Origin: Pseudomonas sp. MUP55
GTDB lineage: Bacteria > Pseudomonadota > Gammaproteobacteria > Pseudomonadales > Pseudomonadaceae
Assembly (NCBI RefSeq): GCF_034043515.1
Contig: NZ_CP138214.1
Location: forward strand, 2,170,001-2,234,000
DNA length: 64,000 nucleotides
Direction: 5' to 3'
Position numbers and translations under genes: made by a program. The first letter of the stretch is position 1; each line of letters begins with the position of its first letter. Positions 45,134 through 54,762 of the stretch are shown piece by piece. Under the pieces are notes generated by a model that saw only the letters and a list, made by a program, of their open reading frames with translations, searched no databases and was not told the DNA's origin.

Positions 45134-46539
45134 TTGACGTTCCGGTCGATGTCGTCGAGCGTCTGCTGACCGCTATCGACCCCGGTCAGCCTGCCGGGCA
45201 TTTCAATGTGGAGGACGAAACCTACCAGGCCATCGACCAGGAAATGGTCAAGCTGGGCGGGTTGCGCGAGAGCGATATCGACTGGCCCTACATTGACGAA
45301 GCCTCCCGCGAATACCTGGCGACCCAGTGCAAGCACTGGCGCATCGTCGTTCATCTGCAGGTGGTCTGGCTGCGTACCCGCCAATGGGCGCGCTGGGCCG
45401 ATGCCCTAGGCCTGGTCGCGGGCATGGTCGAACAGTATTGGGACACCGCCTATCCAAAGCCCGGCCCGACCGGCTACCTGAACAAGCGCAAGCAGGTACA
45501 GCGCCTGCTGGAAGACCTGGGGCAGGTGCTCCCGGCCCTGGAGCGCAGCAGCTTTGAGCCGGCCTATCAAGCAGCGGCGCAACGGGCGCTGGTCAAGCTG
45601 CAACAATGCAGCGACAGCGCCAAGCTCGACGCCGCAGCACTGGACACGTTGCAACGGCAGTTGGGCAAATACAGCGAGCCGGTGGTTGCGAGCGCGCCTG
45701 CTCGGGCCACCACCACCAGTGGCGCGCTTGATTCGGCCTTGTTCTGCCGTCCAAAACCGCAACCTCCCGGCACCGAACGTGAACAGCGCCGCGCGGTATT
45801 GAACATGGCCGAGCAGATCAACCTGCAAGACCCTTACGACCCCACCGGCTACCTGTTGCGCCGCTTCGGCCTGTGGTCGCATCTGCGCACCGCACCCTCA
45901 ATCACTCGCGACCGCCGCACCGAATTGACCGCCGTGCCCAAGGATATTGTCGACGGCTACCAGGACGCGCTGAGCCACAACGCCATTGATCCGAATCTGT
46001 TGCTGCGTCTCGAAAAAAGCGTCTGCGCCTCACCTTACTGGCTGCGCGGCAGTTACCTGGCAGCCCACGTTGCCTCGCGCCTGGCGATGGAAGAGGTGGC
46101 CGGCGCCATCCGCCAGGCCTGCGAGCGGTTCGTCTGCCGGCTGCCCGCCCTGCTGGAACTGTGTTTCAGCGAGGGCACCCCGTTTGTGGATGCGCAAACC
46201 CAGGCATGGATTACCGGCGCCGATCAGGCGCGATCCACTGGCAGCCCGGTGCAGGAATACGCTGGCCTGCGCGACGAACTGACCACGCAACTCAATACCG
46301 AAGGCGTGGAAGTGGTGCTGCTGCGCCTGCAGGCATTGCACGCTGCCCATGACGCCCCGCGGCAGCGCTGCTACGCCACCGTGATTGCCGCCGACTTGCT
46401 GGCATCCCGTGGCCTGTCGTGGCTGGCGGCTGACCTGTACGCCAACGTTGCGCGGTTGATGCAAGAGACCACTGCGCAGGGCTGGGAGCCGGAGTTGTAT
46501 CGCAACGTGCAAGCCATTATCAGTGACACTAAGGACTAA
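45121..46539 (+). CDS. tssA: T6SS cap protein TssA
   Basis: A 472-residue TssA. The N-terminal ImpA domain has WPYIDEASREYLATQCKHWR, then QYWDTAYPKPGPTGYLNKRK. A long linker and a C-terminal domain of the longer TssA type follow. TssA primes baseplate and tube/sheath growth. CAGGAG precedes the ATG, and it lies within a plus-strand operon with tagO and tssM. Confidence 0.93.
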   Translation: MSLVIDVPVDVVERLLTAIDPGQPAGHFNVEDETYQAIDQEMVKLGGLRESDIDWPYIDEASREYLATQCKHWRIVVHLQVVWLRTRQWARWADALGLVAGMVEQYWDTAYPKPGPTGYLNKRKQVQRLLEDLGQVLPALERSSFEPAYQAAAQRALVKLQQCSDSAKLDAAALDTLQRQLGKYSEPVVASAPARATTTSGALDSALFCRPKPQPPGTEREQRRAVLNMAEQINLQDPYDPTGYLLRRFGLWSHLRTAPSITRDRRTELTAVPKDIVDGYQDALSHNAIDPNLLLRLEKSVCASPYWLRGSYLAAHVASRLAMEEVAGAIRQACERFVCRLPALLELCFSEGTPFVDAQTQAWITGADQARSTGSPVQEYAGLRDELTTQLNTEGVEVVLLRLQALHAAHDAPRQRCYATVIAADLLASRGLSWLAADLYANVARLMQETTAQGWEPELYRNVQAIISDTKD

Positions 46540-46544
46540 CCAGC

Positions 46545-46814
46545 ATGGCCCGTCAAAGCGACCTGCGCTTCACCTTCGAACCGCTGCGGGGCGATTGCTT
46601 CGAAGTGGTTTCGTTCACGTTCGATGAAGGCTTGTCCCAGCCCTTCAAACTCGAACTGGAACTGGCCAGCCACAATGCAGCCATCGACTTCAATCGGGTG
46701 CTCGACCTGTCGGGGCTGTTCACCCTGCAAAAGGCGTCAGCGCGGGCAAAACGGATCATGTTCAGCCTGTCTGTGGGCGATGAACTCTATACATGCGTCA
46801 GGAGCGTTTCATGA
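46545..46814 (+). pseudogene. Truncated vgrG N-terminus between tssA and tssM
   Basis: The first ~62 codons (RQSDLRFTFEPLRGDCFEVV, LSQPFKLELELASHNAAIDF) closely match the start of the intact vgrG at 34689. The frame then leaves VgrG for an unrelated tail (KASARAKRIMFSLSVGDELY) and stops inside the tssM start. It is therefore a fragment inserted into the T6SS operon. It keeps a start codon and could still give a short 89-residue product. Confidence 0.75.
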
Positions 46815-49800
46815 AGACCGTCTGGAGTTACCTCAAGCGCTGGGGCATGCCGGTGCTGCGTCAGTTCAATCAGGCATGGCCGGCACTGGTGCTGCTGGGC
46901 GTGGTGTTCTTATTGATTGCTGTCTGGTGGTTGGGCCCGCAGTGGACCTGGCGGGAATATCAGCCGCTGGGTGAATTGGCAATGCGTGTGTCTGCCAGTG
47001 TCGTGGTGCTGGTGGTGCCGTTGCTGGTCTGGGCGTGGCGGGTGCGTGATCGTTACCAGCGTTTGCAACTGGAACGCCAGCATGAGGCTGCCGTACAGGC
47101 CGACCCATGCCTGCCCTATATCGAGGCGCAGGAGCGGGCGCTGGACCGTAGCCTGGGCAGCCTGCTGAACAACATGGAGCGCCGCCGTTCGCTTTATCAA
47201 CTGCCGTGGTACCTGGTACTGGGCGAGGAAAATGCCGGCAAGACCAGTCTGATCACGCGTTCCAATCAGAGCTTTGCCTTGTCTCATGTGACCAGGGCCG
47301 GGGTCAGGGCGCATGAGCAAGAGCAACTGGCTTACCCTGTGGACTGGTGGATCGGCGACGAGGCCGTGTTAATCGACCCGCCGGGCGAGTTTCTCAGCCA
47401 CCCGGAGCTGCAGGCTGATAGCGTCGAGCAGCAGGGCAAGGTCAAACCGGTACTGCCCGCTGGCGCTCACCCACGCCTCTGGCGGCACCTGCTCGACTGG
47501 CTGGTGCGCAACCGCAGCCGCCGGGCACTCAATGGCGTGGTGTTGGTGATTGATGTGCAGGCTCTCTTGGCGCAACGCCCCGAGCAGCGCAAGGTTCACG
47601 CCAATCTGCTGCGTACCCGGCTGTTTGAATTGACGCGGCAGTTGGGCACGCGTTTGCCGGTGTACGTGACGCTGAGCAAGTTCGACCTGCTGGAAGGCTT
47701 CGAAGAGTTCTTCGCCCGATTGTCACGTAGCGGGCGAGAAGACCTGCTGGGGTTCACCTTCAGCCTGGATGCAGTGGATAATTTCGATGCCTGGCTGGCG
47801 GAGCTGACGCGCCAATACCAGCGCTTTGTCGCCTGTTTGAGCGAACAGATTTTCGACGGCGTCAGCCAGGCGCGCGGATTGGATGAATGTGACCGCTTGC
47901 AGGCGTTTGTGCAGCAGATGGCAGGGCTGCGCCCGGCACTGTTGGGTTTTCTCAGTGAAATGCTTGGCAGTGATCGGTTCACCACGCCAGCCTTGGTGCG
48001 CGGGCTGTATTTCTCCTCGGTCCTGCAACAAGGCATCCTGAGCAATGCTTTCGTGAAAGAAGCAGGGCAGGCGTATCAACTGCCGCCACCGCCGCCTGAG
48101 GTGAAACCGGCCGGCGGCTCGGTCATTTACTTCGCGCAGCAACTCTTTCAGCGAGTGATCTATCCCGAAGCGGGCCTGGCGGGCGATAACATCAAAGTGG
48201 CCCGCAGCAAGCGGCGACTGCTGATCGCCGGGTTCGGCGTCGCGTCTCTGGGTTGTCTGGTGGCTATGGGTACCTGGCAATTTTACTTCAGCATCAATCG
48301 CGACAAGGCGGCCAGCGTACTGGCCAAGAGTCAGGAATTCAGTGAACGGGACATCGACGCCAAGGTCGACCCCACCGGTCGCAACCTGTTGCTGCCCCTG
48401 GACCAGATTCGCGATGCCGTGTTGGTCTACGGTGACTACCGCCAGGCGTGGCCGTTGTTGTCGGACATGGGGCTGTACCAGGGCAGGGCGATTGGCCCTA
48501 CCGTGGACGAGGCCTACCTTAATCTGTTGTCCAAACGCTTCCTGCCGGCGATTGCCAGCGGGGTGCTCGATGCCATCGACGCTGCGCCCGCCGGCAGCCA
48601 TCAGCAACTGGCGGCGTTGCGCGTGTATCGCATGCTCGAAGAGCGACCCAACCGCCGCCCGGCGATTATCGAGGAGTGGGTCGCCAAACAATGGCAGCGT
48701 GCCTATCCGGGCCAGGGCCAGTTGCAGGCCGATCTGATGGGGCACCTGGGCTACGCACTGAAATACGCCGACGCCGACCTGCCGCATTACCGAGAGCGTA
48801 TTACACAGGTGCAGCAGCAACTGCGCCAGTTACCCATGGCCGAACGGGTCTATATGAGTCTGAAGCAGGACGCCCTGGAGCGTTTGCAGCGCCCGCTGGA
48901 CCTGCGCAATGAGATCGGTCCGGCGTTCGACATTGTCTTCCGCCCGCTCAACACCGATCAGGAGGGCAGCGGTTTGCAATTGCCGCCGCTGCTCACTGCC
49001 AAGGGCTTCAAGGACTACTTCGAGCCCGGCACCGAGGGCATCATCGACCAGGCAATGATTGACCAGTGGGTTGTCGGCCAACGGCAACGCCTCGACTACT
49101 CGGCCGAAGACCGCAACGTGCTGACCCAACGTATTCGTGCCCTGTATAGCGCGGATTACGTGGACAACTGGCGGCGTGCCCTGAACCGGTTTGCGGTCAC
49201 TGACTTCGACGACCTCGGCCATGGCGTAGCCGTGCTGGAGCAAGTCACCGGCCCGGCCGCACCGCTGCGACGCTTGCTTGAAACCGTGCGCGACAACAGT
49301 GTGATCTATCCGGCCGCGCCCTTGATCGAGGGGCAAGCACCGCTCGCTTTGGACAAGGTCTCGGAAGGTCAGCAACAAGCAGCCGGGATTCGCCGCGCGT
49401 TTTCCAGCCTGGCCGAACTGATTGCCACGCAAGGCGAGCAGCCGTCCTACTATGAAGAAACCTTGCGCGCGGTCGGCGCCGTCTATGACTATGCCAAGGC
49501 CGTGCACGACAATCCCGACCCCGGTAAGGCCGCCCTTAAAGCCGTGCTCAACCGCTTCTCCCTGGGCGGTGCCGATCCTATCGCCAACCTGCAACGGGTC
49601 GCCGTCGGCCTGCCCGAGCCGTTGAATCAGCAAGTCAAAAAGCTTGCCGACCAGACTTCCCAGGTATTGGTGATTGCCGCCCTACGCGAGCTGGAGAAGC
49701 GTTGGGACAGTGAAATCTACAGCTTCTACCGCGAGCGTCTGGCAGGGCGTTACCCGTTCAAGGCCAATGGCGAGGATGCGTCACTGGACGATTTCGAAGC

Positions 49801-50446
49801 CTTTTTCGGCCCACAGGGGCGCCTGCAGCAGTTTCACGATCAGTACCTGAACGTGTTTCTCAAGGACAACCTCGATGCGCTTTACTCCGACAGCCTCGGC
49901 GGCTACCTGGTACGCAGTGACGTGCTGGAACAGTTGAAAAAGGCCGAACGCATTCGCGACACCTTCTTCAACCATCGCGGTCACCTGGCGGTTCAACTCA
50001 CCATCGAACCCCTGGCCCTCAGTGCCACCCGCCTGAGCAGCATGCTCAGTGTCGACGGCCAGTTGATCCCCTACCAGCACGGCGCTGCGCAACGCACCGG
50101 CCTGGTGTGGCCCAACAGCCTGGGCAACTCCAACGGCAGCCAACTGACCCTGGTACACAGCACCGGTAACACCGCCAGCCTGAGTTATCGCGGGCCGTGG
50201 TCGTTGTTTCGCCTGCTCAGCCGCGGGCATCTCAATGGGCGTACCGACACCAGCGTGGACCTGACCTTTTCAGTTGCTGATGGGCTGATGCGTTATCGGA
50301 TTGGAGCGCAGAAGGCGAACAACCCGATTACCCAGCGCAGCTTTGAAGGGTTTGTGCTGCCCAGGACCTTGTTGCAAGAGCGCCGATCAAAGAAAGACCC
50401 GGCAGGGAATGTCGCTGCAATAGCGTCCAGCGATGAACGCAAATGA
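46811..50446 (+). CDS. tssM: T6SS membrane protein TssM (IcmF)
   Basis: A 1211-residue inner-membrane protein, core of the TssJLM channel. Two N-terminal membrane segments are followed by a Walker A motif (LGEENAGKTSL, so a nucleotide site may be kept) and NGVVLVIDVQALL. A third membrane segment is near residue 475 (LLIAGFGVASLGCLVAMG), followed by the large periplasmic IcmF/DUF1215 part. ATG 46811 follows CAGGAG. It lacks any clpV neighbour. Confidence 0.95.
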   Translation: MKTVWSYLKRWGMPVLRQFNQAWPALVLLGVVFLLIAVWWLGPQWTWREYQPLGELAMRVSASVVVLVVPLLVWAWRVRDRYQRLQLERQHEAAVQADPCLPYIEAQERALDRSLGSLLNNMERRRSLYQLPWYLVLGEENAGKTSLITRSNQSFALSHVTRAGVRAHEQEQLAYPVDWWIGDEAVLIDPPGEFLSHPELQADSVEQQGKVKPVLPAGAHPRLWRHLLDWLVRNRSRRALNGVVLVIDVQALLAQRPEQRKVHANLLRTRLFELTRQLGTRLPVYVTLSKFDLLEGFEEFFARLSRSGREDLLGFTFSLDAVDNFDAWLAELTRQYQRFVACLSEQIFDGVSQARGLDECDRLQAFVQQMAGLRPALLGFLSEMLGSDRFTTPALVRGLYFSSVLQQGILSNAFVKEAGQAYQLPPPPPEVKPAGGSVIYFAQQLFQRVIYPEAGLAGDNIKVARSKRRLLIAGFGVASLGCLVAMGTWQFYFSINRDKAASVLAKSQEFSERDIDAKVDPTGRNLLLPLDQIRDAVLVYGDYRQAWPLLSDMGLYQGRAIGPTVDEAYLNLLSKRFLPAIASGVLDAIDAAPAGSHQQLAALRVYRMLEERPNRRPAIIEEWVAKQWQRAYPGQGQLQADLMGHLGYALKYADADLPHYRERITQVQQQLRQLPMAERVYMSLKQDALERLQRPLDLRNEIGPAFDIVFRPLNTDQEGSGLQLPPLLTAKGFKDYFEPGTEGIIDQAMIDQWVVGQRQRLDYSAEDRNVLTQRIRALYSADYVDNWRRALNRFAVTDFDDLGHGVAVLEQVTGPAAPLRRLLETVRDNSVIYPAAPLIEGQAPLALDKVSEGQQQAAGIRRAFSSLAELIATQGEQPSYYEETLRAVGAVYDYAKAVHDNPDPGKAALKAVLNRFSLGGADPIANLQRVAVGLPEPLNQQVKKLADQTSQVLVIAALRELEKRWDSEIYSFYRERLAGRYPFKANGEDASLDDFEAFFGPQGRLQQFHDQYLNVFLKDNLDALYSDSLGGYLVRSDVLEQLKKAERIRDTFFNHRGHLAVQLTIEPLALSATRLSSMLSVDGQLIPYQHGAAQRTGLVWPNSLGNSNGSQLTLVHSTGNTASLSYRGPWSLFRLLSRGHLNGRTDTSVDLTFSVADGLMRYRIGAQKANNPITQRSFEGFVLPRTLLQERRSKKDPAGNVAAIASSDERK

Positions 50447-50497
50447 ATCAGCGAATGCTGGGTACAAAGTAGACACTCGTGAAACAGGACCGTTTAC

Positions 50498-51820
50498 ATG
50501 GCAATCAAGCTGCAAATGCTGACACAAGACCCGAAAGAAATTGAGTTGATTGAGCGGTACTGGGCTGTCGATGAGTCAGGGCGATACCTTGAAAAAGTCA
50601 GTGCTCTGACGGGCATTATTGAGATGGCCAAGGGCATGACACTGGCCAGCTTCATACGCCAGCGTTGCAATGCGTTCGATGAAAATCAGGTGTGCCCCCA
50701 ATGCGCCGAACTGGTTGAAATCAAAAGTCGCTCCGAGGCAACAAAGGTCCCTCAACGGTTTCCTAAACTTTGTACGCTCTGTCAGGACGACCAGGACGCG
50801 ATTGCGCTTGAGGTTAAAAAGGCCAGAGCTGCGGAGCTTGAACGGCAGTTGGCCGAATACGCCAGCAAGCAGTCGACCCGAACGGTGGACTATTCAATGT
50901 TGCCGGACAATCTGGTCCTGCTTCTCTTGGCGTTGGACAGAGCCATTAACCCGAGATTGACCCATGGCGGCTTCACCCTGGGTGATTGTCGAGGGCTGGC
51001 ACCTCGGTATGCTGGCGACTTTATCCTGCAACTGCGTGAGGCTGGGCTCCTCCTCGATGACCCAGGCAAAGCGAGTCCGGGCACTTACTATTGGGAGGGC
51101 GACGAGATTTGGATGTCGCGTGACCAAGTGGTTTACCGCTTGGCGCCAGATGCTGCATCGAGAAGTGCGGACGAGGTCATTCGGAGCCTGCGGGAAAGGG
51201 TATACACCGACGCTGATGGGCTCTTTAATCTGTGGCTGGATTACTCGGTTGCGGATGTCATGCGCTATGTGGGCAACCAATGTGCCCTTTACCACCACGA
51301 CCTTGATGAGCAAGAACAGGAGGAGATCAAAAGCACCCTGCGCTCGGCATTGCAAACCTATAGTGTCTCGCAGCTCTGGTCAGTGGTGTGGAAGGTCGTC
51401 AGAGACGCCGCAAGTTTAGCCAATCGTGAGTACTACAATCGTCCTAAAGCGGCTGCGACGATACCCGGCAAGATTCGGCGCAATCTGGAGAAAGTGCAGC
51501 GAGACGCGATTGAACTCAAGGCATGGGGTCGCCCGGAGCAGCATTGCGCAGGCGCACTGGGTATGGTGCTGAGCGAGGTTTTGGGCGTTGATGAAAATAC
51601 CTCAGGTCAGAGGGTCTCTTCCCTGGTCACCTGGCTCACAGGACAGGCATGTTCATCGACGCTGCAAGTAGCGCTTGACGAGCCGATACACGAATTGATG
51701 ACGATGGCGTTGGCCCGCGACCTCGGTTCTTCAGTCATGGTGCGGTTCGCGGAGTTGATTCGTGGAGGCCATGACGTCGGTTTTGCCATTGAAGAAATTC
51801 GTGAGTCGCTCCGCTCGTAA
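50498..51820 (+). CDS. Unknown protein with a CxxC-CxxC zinc ribbon
   Basis: A 440-residue protein without a family I recognise. Residues 68-96 hold a probable zinc ribbon (CPQCAEL, then LCTLCQDD about 25 residues later), followed by a charged helix and a long soluble C-terminal part. No signal peptide or membrane segment. AGGA lies 8 bases before the ATG. It follows tssM after 51 bases on the same strand, so it may be read with the T6SS operon, but no T6SS link is known to me. Codon use is less GC-rich than in tssM. Confidence 0.7.
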   Translation: MAIKLQMLTQDPKEIELIERYWAVDESGRYLEKVSALTGIIEMAKGMTLASFIRQRCNAFDENQVCPQCAELVEIKSRSEATKVPQRFPKLCTLCQDDQDAIALEVKKARAAELERQLAEYASKQSTRTVDYSMLPDNLVLLLLALDRAINPRLTHGGFTLGDCRGLAPRYAGDFILQLREAGLLLDDPGKASPGTYYWEGDEIWMSRDQVVYRLAPDAASRSADEVIRSLRERVYTDADGLFNLWLDYSVADVMRYVGNQCALYHHDLDEQEQEEIKSTLRSALQTYSVSQLWSVVWKVVRDAASLANREYYNRPKAAATIPGKIRRNLEKVQRDAIELKAWGRPEQHCAGALGMVLSEVLGVDENTSGQRVSSLVTWLTGQACSSTLQVALDEPIHELMTMALARDLGSSVMVRFAELIRGGHDVGFAIEEIRESLRS

Positions 51821-51871
51821 GACGGGGCAGGGTGGTTTGGAGGAAAAAACGGGTTGGGAGCAAGCCCCCGC

Positions 51872-51897
51872 AACTGGCTACATCCCTGTAGCCAGTT
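51872..51897. repeat. Perfect 11-bp inverted repeat (REP-like hairpin)
   Basis: AACTGGCTACA (51872-51882) and TGTAGCCAGTT (51887-51897) around loop TCCC, between two convergent genes. No U-run follows, so it is rather a REP-type element or transcript-end stabiliser than a simple intrinsic terminator. The neighbouring GGGAGCAAGCCC also looks like part of a Pseudomonas REP sequence. Confidence 0.55.
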
Positions 51898-51959
51898 CTC
51901 GAAGGTGGTAGTGCACGTTGTCCAAGAGCGCTCTCAGACAACATTCCAGTGGAGCGGCC

Positions 51960-53234
51960 TTACTTGAGCGTCACATCCACCATCGGCGGAATGAACCCGT
52001 AGTCATATTCGGCGACCACGAAGGTCTGCTGCCCTTTGATCTTGATGCCGACGGTCGGTGCCTCGGTGCCACCGATGCGCATCTGTTTACCGTCTTCGCC
52101 GGCAGGGACGCTGTCGATGAAGGAGGTCACCAGGCCGTTGGGCATCACGCAGTGCGAGTAGGTCTGGAAGGGCTGGGAAGAGGGGTTGCCCAGCACCAGG
52201 CCGGAACCGTTCAACGGCACGTAAGGGCCGAACAGCGAGTCCGCGACAAAACCGTATACCCCGTCGGGCCCGGTGACGCCGTCGGCGTAGGTGAAGGTGT
52301 GGCTGATGGTGAACAGGTAATACTTGCCGTCCTGGAACACGAAGTGCGGACGTTCGGTCTGGTCGTTGACGCCGACGGCGGTGAGCAGCGGCGGCAGCAT
52401 TTCCCAGTCGTCGCCGTCTTTGTCACGGGCCACGGCGATGCCGACGCAGGCGGTCTGGTAGCGCGAGTTGCCGACGTCTTCATGACCCGGCGGCACGTCG
52501 CCGATTTCTGCCTTGCCCACCTTGTGCGAGCCACGCTCGCCGGCCACGTTGCCCTCAAACAGCATGTACAGCTTGCCGTCCTTCGGGTCGCGGAACGGCC
52601 ACGGATCGCGGAAACCCCAGAAGGCGTTCTGCGCTTCGGTCTGGTACATCTTGCCGTCCGCTTCGAACAGCGGCTTGACCTTCTCGAAGCCCACCAGGCT
52701 GACGCCATGCTCGGTGGTCACCACGCGGCCACGCACCTTGACGATGGTCGCACCGGGTGTGACGGCGGTGTAGTACAGGTCGATTTCACCTTGCTCGTTC
52801 AACAGGATCGGCGTGCCGGCCCATTCGCGCACGGTCGGCGAAACACCCTCAGCCATGACCCGGCCACCCAGTTTCCAGTCCTTGCCGGTGCGGGAGAACC
52901 AGTAGTACATCTTTGCCCGACCGTGGCGATCATTCCAGTCGCGGGTGATGTCGTAGTTACCGTTCTGATCGAGGTATTGCGGGTCGTTCGGGTGACGATC
53001 CGCAGTCAGGGTGAAGATCACCGACCAGCCATCGACGGAGGTGATATTCCCGTCGATGTCACGCAGCGGCATGGTGTCCCAGATAAACACTTTATCGCTC
53101 AGCACCGGGAAGTCGGCGCTGACCAATGGCTGGGTGGTGGTGGGATCGTCCGCGTGCACTTTCAGCGCATCGGCGCGGGTCCACAGGCTGGGTTGATGGG
53201 GTGCTTTGCCAAATGTATCAGTGGTGCTTTTCAT
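51960..53234 (-). CDS. lsc: Levansucrase (GH68)
   Basis: A 424-residue sucrose 6-fructosyltransferase that makes levan from sucrose outside the cell. Catalytic residues are visible: nucleophile Asp53 (FIWDTMPL), transition-state Asp210 (FRDPWPF) and acid/base Glu294 (DQTERPHF). Like P. syringae LscB/LscC it has no signal peptide. ATG 53234 is chosen because the family starts with this segment; GAGG lies upstream. A near-consensus LexA box is centred about 42 bases before the start. It is convergent with the zinc-ribbon gene. Confidence 0.94.
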   Translation of the reverse strand: MKSTTDTFGKAPHQPSLWTRADALKVHADDPTTTQPLVSADFPVLSDKVFIWDTMPLRDIDGNITSVDGWSVIFTLTADRHPNDPQYLDQNGNYDITRDWNDRHGRAKMYYWFSRTGKDWKLGGRVMAEGVSPTVREWAGTPILLNEQGEIDLYYTAVTPGATIVKVRGRVVTTEHGVSLVGFEKVKPLFEADGKMYQTEAQNAFWGFRDPWPFRDPKDGKLYMLFEGNVAGERGSHKVGKAEIGDVPPGHEDVGNSRYQTACVGIAVARDKDGDDWEMLPPLLTAVGVNDQTERPHFVFQDGKYYLFTISHTFTYADGVTGPDGVYGFVADSLFGPYVPLNGSGLVLGNPSSQPFQTYSHCVMPNGLVTSFIDSVPAGEDGKQMRIGGTEAPTVGIKIKGQQTFVVAEYDYGFIPPMVDVTLK

Positions 53235-53268
53235 AAGAAAAACCTCGTCCATGAAGGTTGGTTGAATA

Positions 53269-53284
53269 CTGTATTTATATACAG
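53269..53284 (-). promoter_or_regulatory. LexA (SOS) box upstream of levansucrase
   Basis: CTGTATTTATATACAG, with flanking A and T giving an 18-bp near-palindrome, fits CTGT-N8-ACAG. It differs from the classic 20-base LexA consensus in only about two positions. It lies 35 bases before the levansucrase start and overlaps TATA-like -10 sequences, a repressor position. A second palindromic motif (ATGCATTTATGCAT, 53329-53342) lies further upstream. Confidence 0.7.
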
Positions 53285-53387
53285 TGACTTCACTTTAGAA
53301 GGGTCCTTCCTTCGGGTCAAGCAAAAAAATGCATTTATGCATAATCGAGGTTTTTGTCTAAGCTGATTCGTTTCACCAGCGAAGATA

Positions 53388-53416
53388 GCCCCAATTTCGC
53401 CTCGAATAATTGGGGC
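53388..53416. promoter_or_regulatory. 9-bp inverted repeat between galE and levansucrase
   Basis: GCCCCAATT (53388-53396) and AATTGGGGC (53408-53416) with an 11-base loop, shortly after the galE stop. It may end the galE transcript, though a proper U-run is absent on both strands. Confidence 0.4.
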
Positions 53417-53426
53417 CGCTCCTGCA

Positions 53427-54452
53427 TCAATTGGCCTGCCGAATTTTCTCATGCCGGTGTTGGTTGCACTGCCAGCGCCAGGCGTCGGTCAGCATGCTTT
53501 CCAGTGAATGACGCGCCTGCCAACCCAGTTCTTCGAGTGATTTTCGCGGGTCGGCCCAGCAGCAGGCGATATCCCCTGGCCGGCGCGGTTCGAAGGTCAT
53601 GGGTATGGGCACGCCAGTCACTTTTTCGAAGGCGTTGATGACCTCCAGCACCGAATACCCACGCCCGGTTCCCAGATTCCACACACTGATGCCGCGCCGT
53701 TCGCGCAGCGCGTCGAGCGCGCAGGTGTGGCCCTGCGCGAGGTCGACGACATGGATGTAGTCGCGAACGCCGGTGCCGTCCGGGGTCGGGTAGTCCCGGC
53801 CGTAAACCGACAATGCCTGGCGTTCGCCGCTGGCAACCTGCAGCAAGTAAGGCAGTAAATTGTTCGGTGTGCTGGTCGGTGCCTCGCCCAGCAAACCGGA
53901 GGCGTGGGCGCCGATGGGGTTGAAGTAGCGCAGCAGGCCTATCGACCAGCGCGGATCGGAGCCGGCCACGCTTTTCATCACGTTTTCACACATCAATTTG
54001 GACATGCCGTACGGGTTGGTCGGTTGCCCGGTGGTGCACGTCTCGCTGATGGGCATGCGCGTGCAGTCGCCGTACACGGTGGCCGACGAACTGAACACCA
54101 GGCGGAACACACCCGCCTGCGCCATGGCCTGGCAAAGCACCACGCTGCCGCCGACATTGGTGTCGTAATAGCGCAACGGCTCGCGCACGCTTTCGCCGAC
54201 GGCTTTCAACCCTGCGCAGTGCACCACCGCGTCAATCGGGTAGTCGCGCAACAGCGTGTCGAGCAAACGCCGGTTGCGCACATCGCCGTAGACAAATCCT
54301 GGTGGCCTGCCTGCCAGGGTGCTGATGCGCTCGATGGCCGAGCGCTCGCTGTTGCACAAGTTATCCAGGATCAACACGTCTTCGCCTCGATCCATCCATT
54401 CCACTGCGACATGCGCACCGATGTATCCCGCACCGCCCGTTATCAAAATCAT
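53427..54452 (-). CDS. galE: UDP-glucose 4-epimerase
   Basis: A 341-residue short-chain dehydrogenase-type epimerase interconverting UDP-glucose and UDP-galactose. The NAD site ITGGAGYIGAH is at the very N-terminus; SSSATVYG and YGMSK supply the catalytic Ser/Tyr-x3-Lys. ATG 54452 gives the usual GalE start; the frame is open 131 codons further upstream but without family match. It is divergent from an operon with UDP-galactopyranose mutase, to which it would supply UDP-galactose. Confidence 0.94.
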   Translation of the reverse strand: MILITGGAGYIGAHVAVEWMDRGEDVLILDNLCNSERSAIERISTLAGRPPGFVYGDVRNRRLLDTLLRDYPIDAVVHCAGLKAVGESVREPLRYYDTNVGGSVVLCQAMAQAGVFRLVFSSSATVYGDCTRMPISETCTTGQPTNPYGMSKLMCENVMKSVAGSDPRWSIGLLRYFNPIGAHASGLLGEAPTSTPNNLLPYLLQVASGERQALSVYGRDYPTPDGTGVRDYIHVVDLAQGHTCALDALRERRGISVWNLGTGRGYSVLEVINAFEKVTGVPIPMTFEPRRPGDIACCWADPRKSLEELGWQARHSLESMLTDAWRWQCNQHRHEKIRQAN

Positions 54453-54762
54453 GCGCCTGCCCTCAATCGTCCCGGCGTCTGCCTGACGCCCTGTTGCCAA
54501 GGTGGTCAGCCGTGTTGGCGGCTGACTGTTAAACCGGTAGGGGGCGTTTTTTGGCGGGAGTTCAAACCGGTTGACCGACTGGTATGTGCAGTTCATCGGC
54601 TTCGCAGAATCTTCTTCTGAACGCCCCGCGACGACGATGCTTCCAACCTTCAAGAGCCGTACAGCCTGATTGAACGCTGTCGCGCGCTTGCCGTATCGAC
54701 CGGATATGGCCAAGGGGCTCGATGCTTGAGCCGTCATCTTTTCGCTTGATAAGGACGTTGAT
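54453..54762. other. Divergent gap galE / glycan operon
   Basis: About 310 bases with no supported gene; it should hold both promoters. Two similar AAACCGGT-containing stretches (near 54533 and 54568) are notable, but I cannot name a regulator. Confidence 0.4.
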
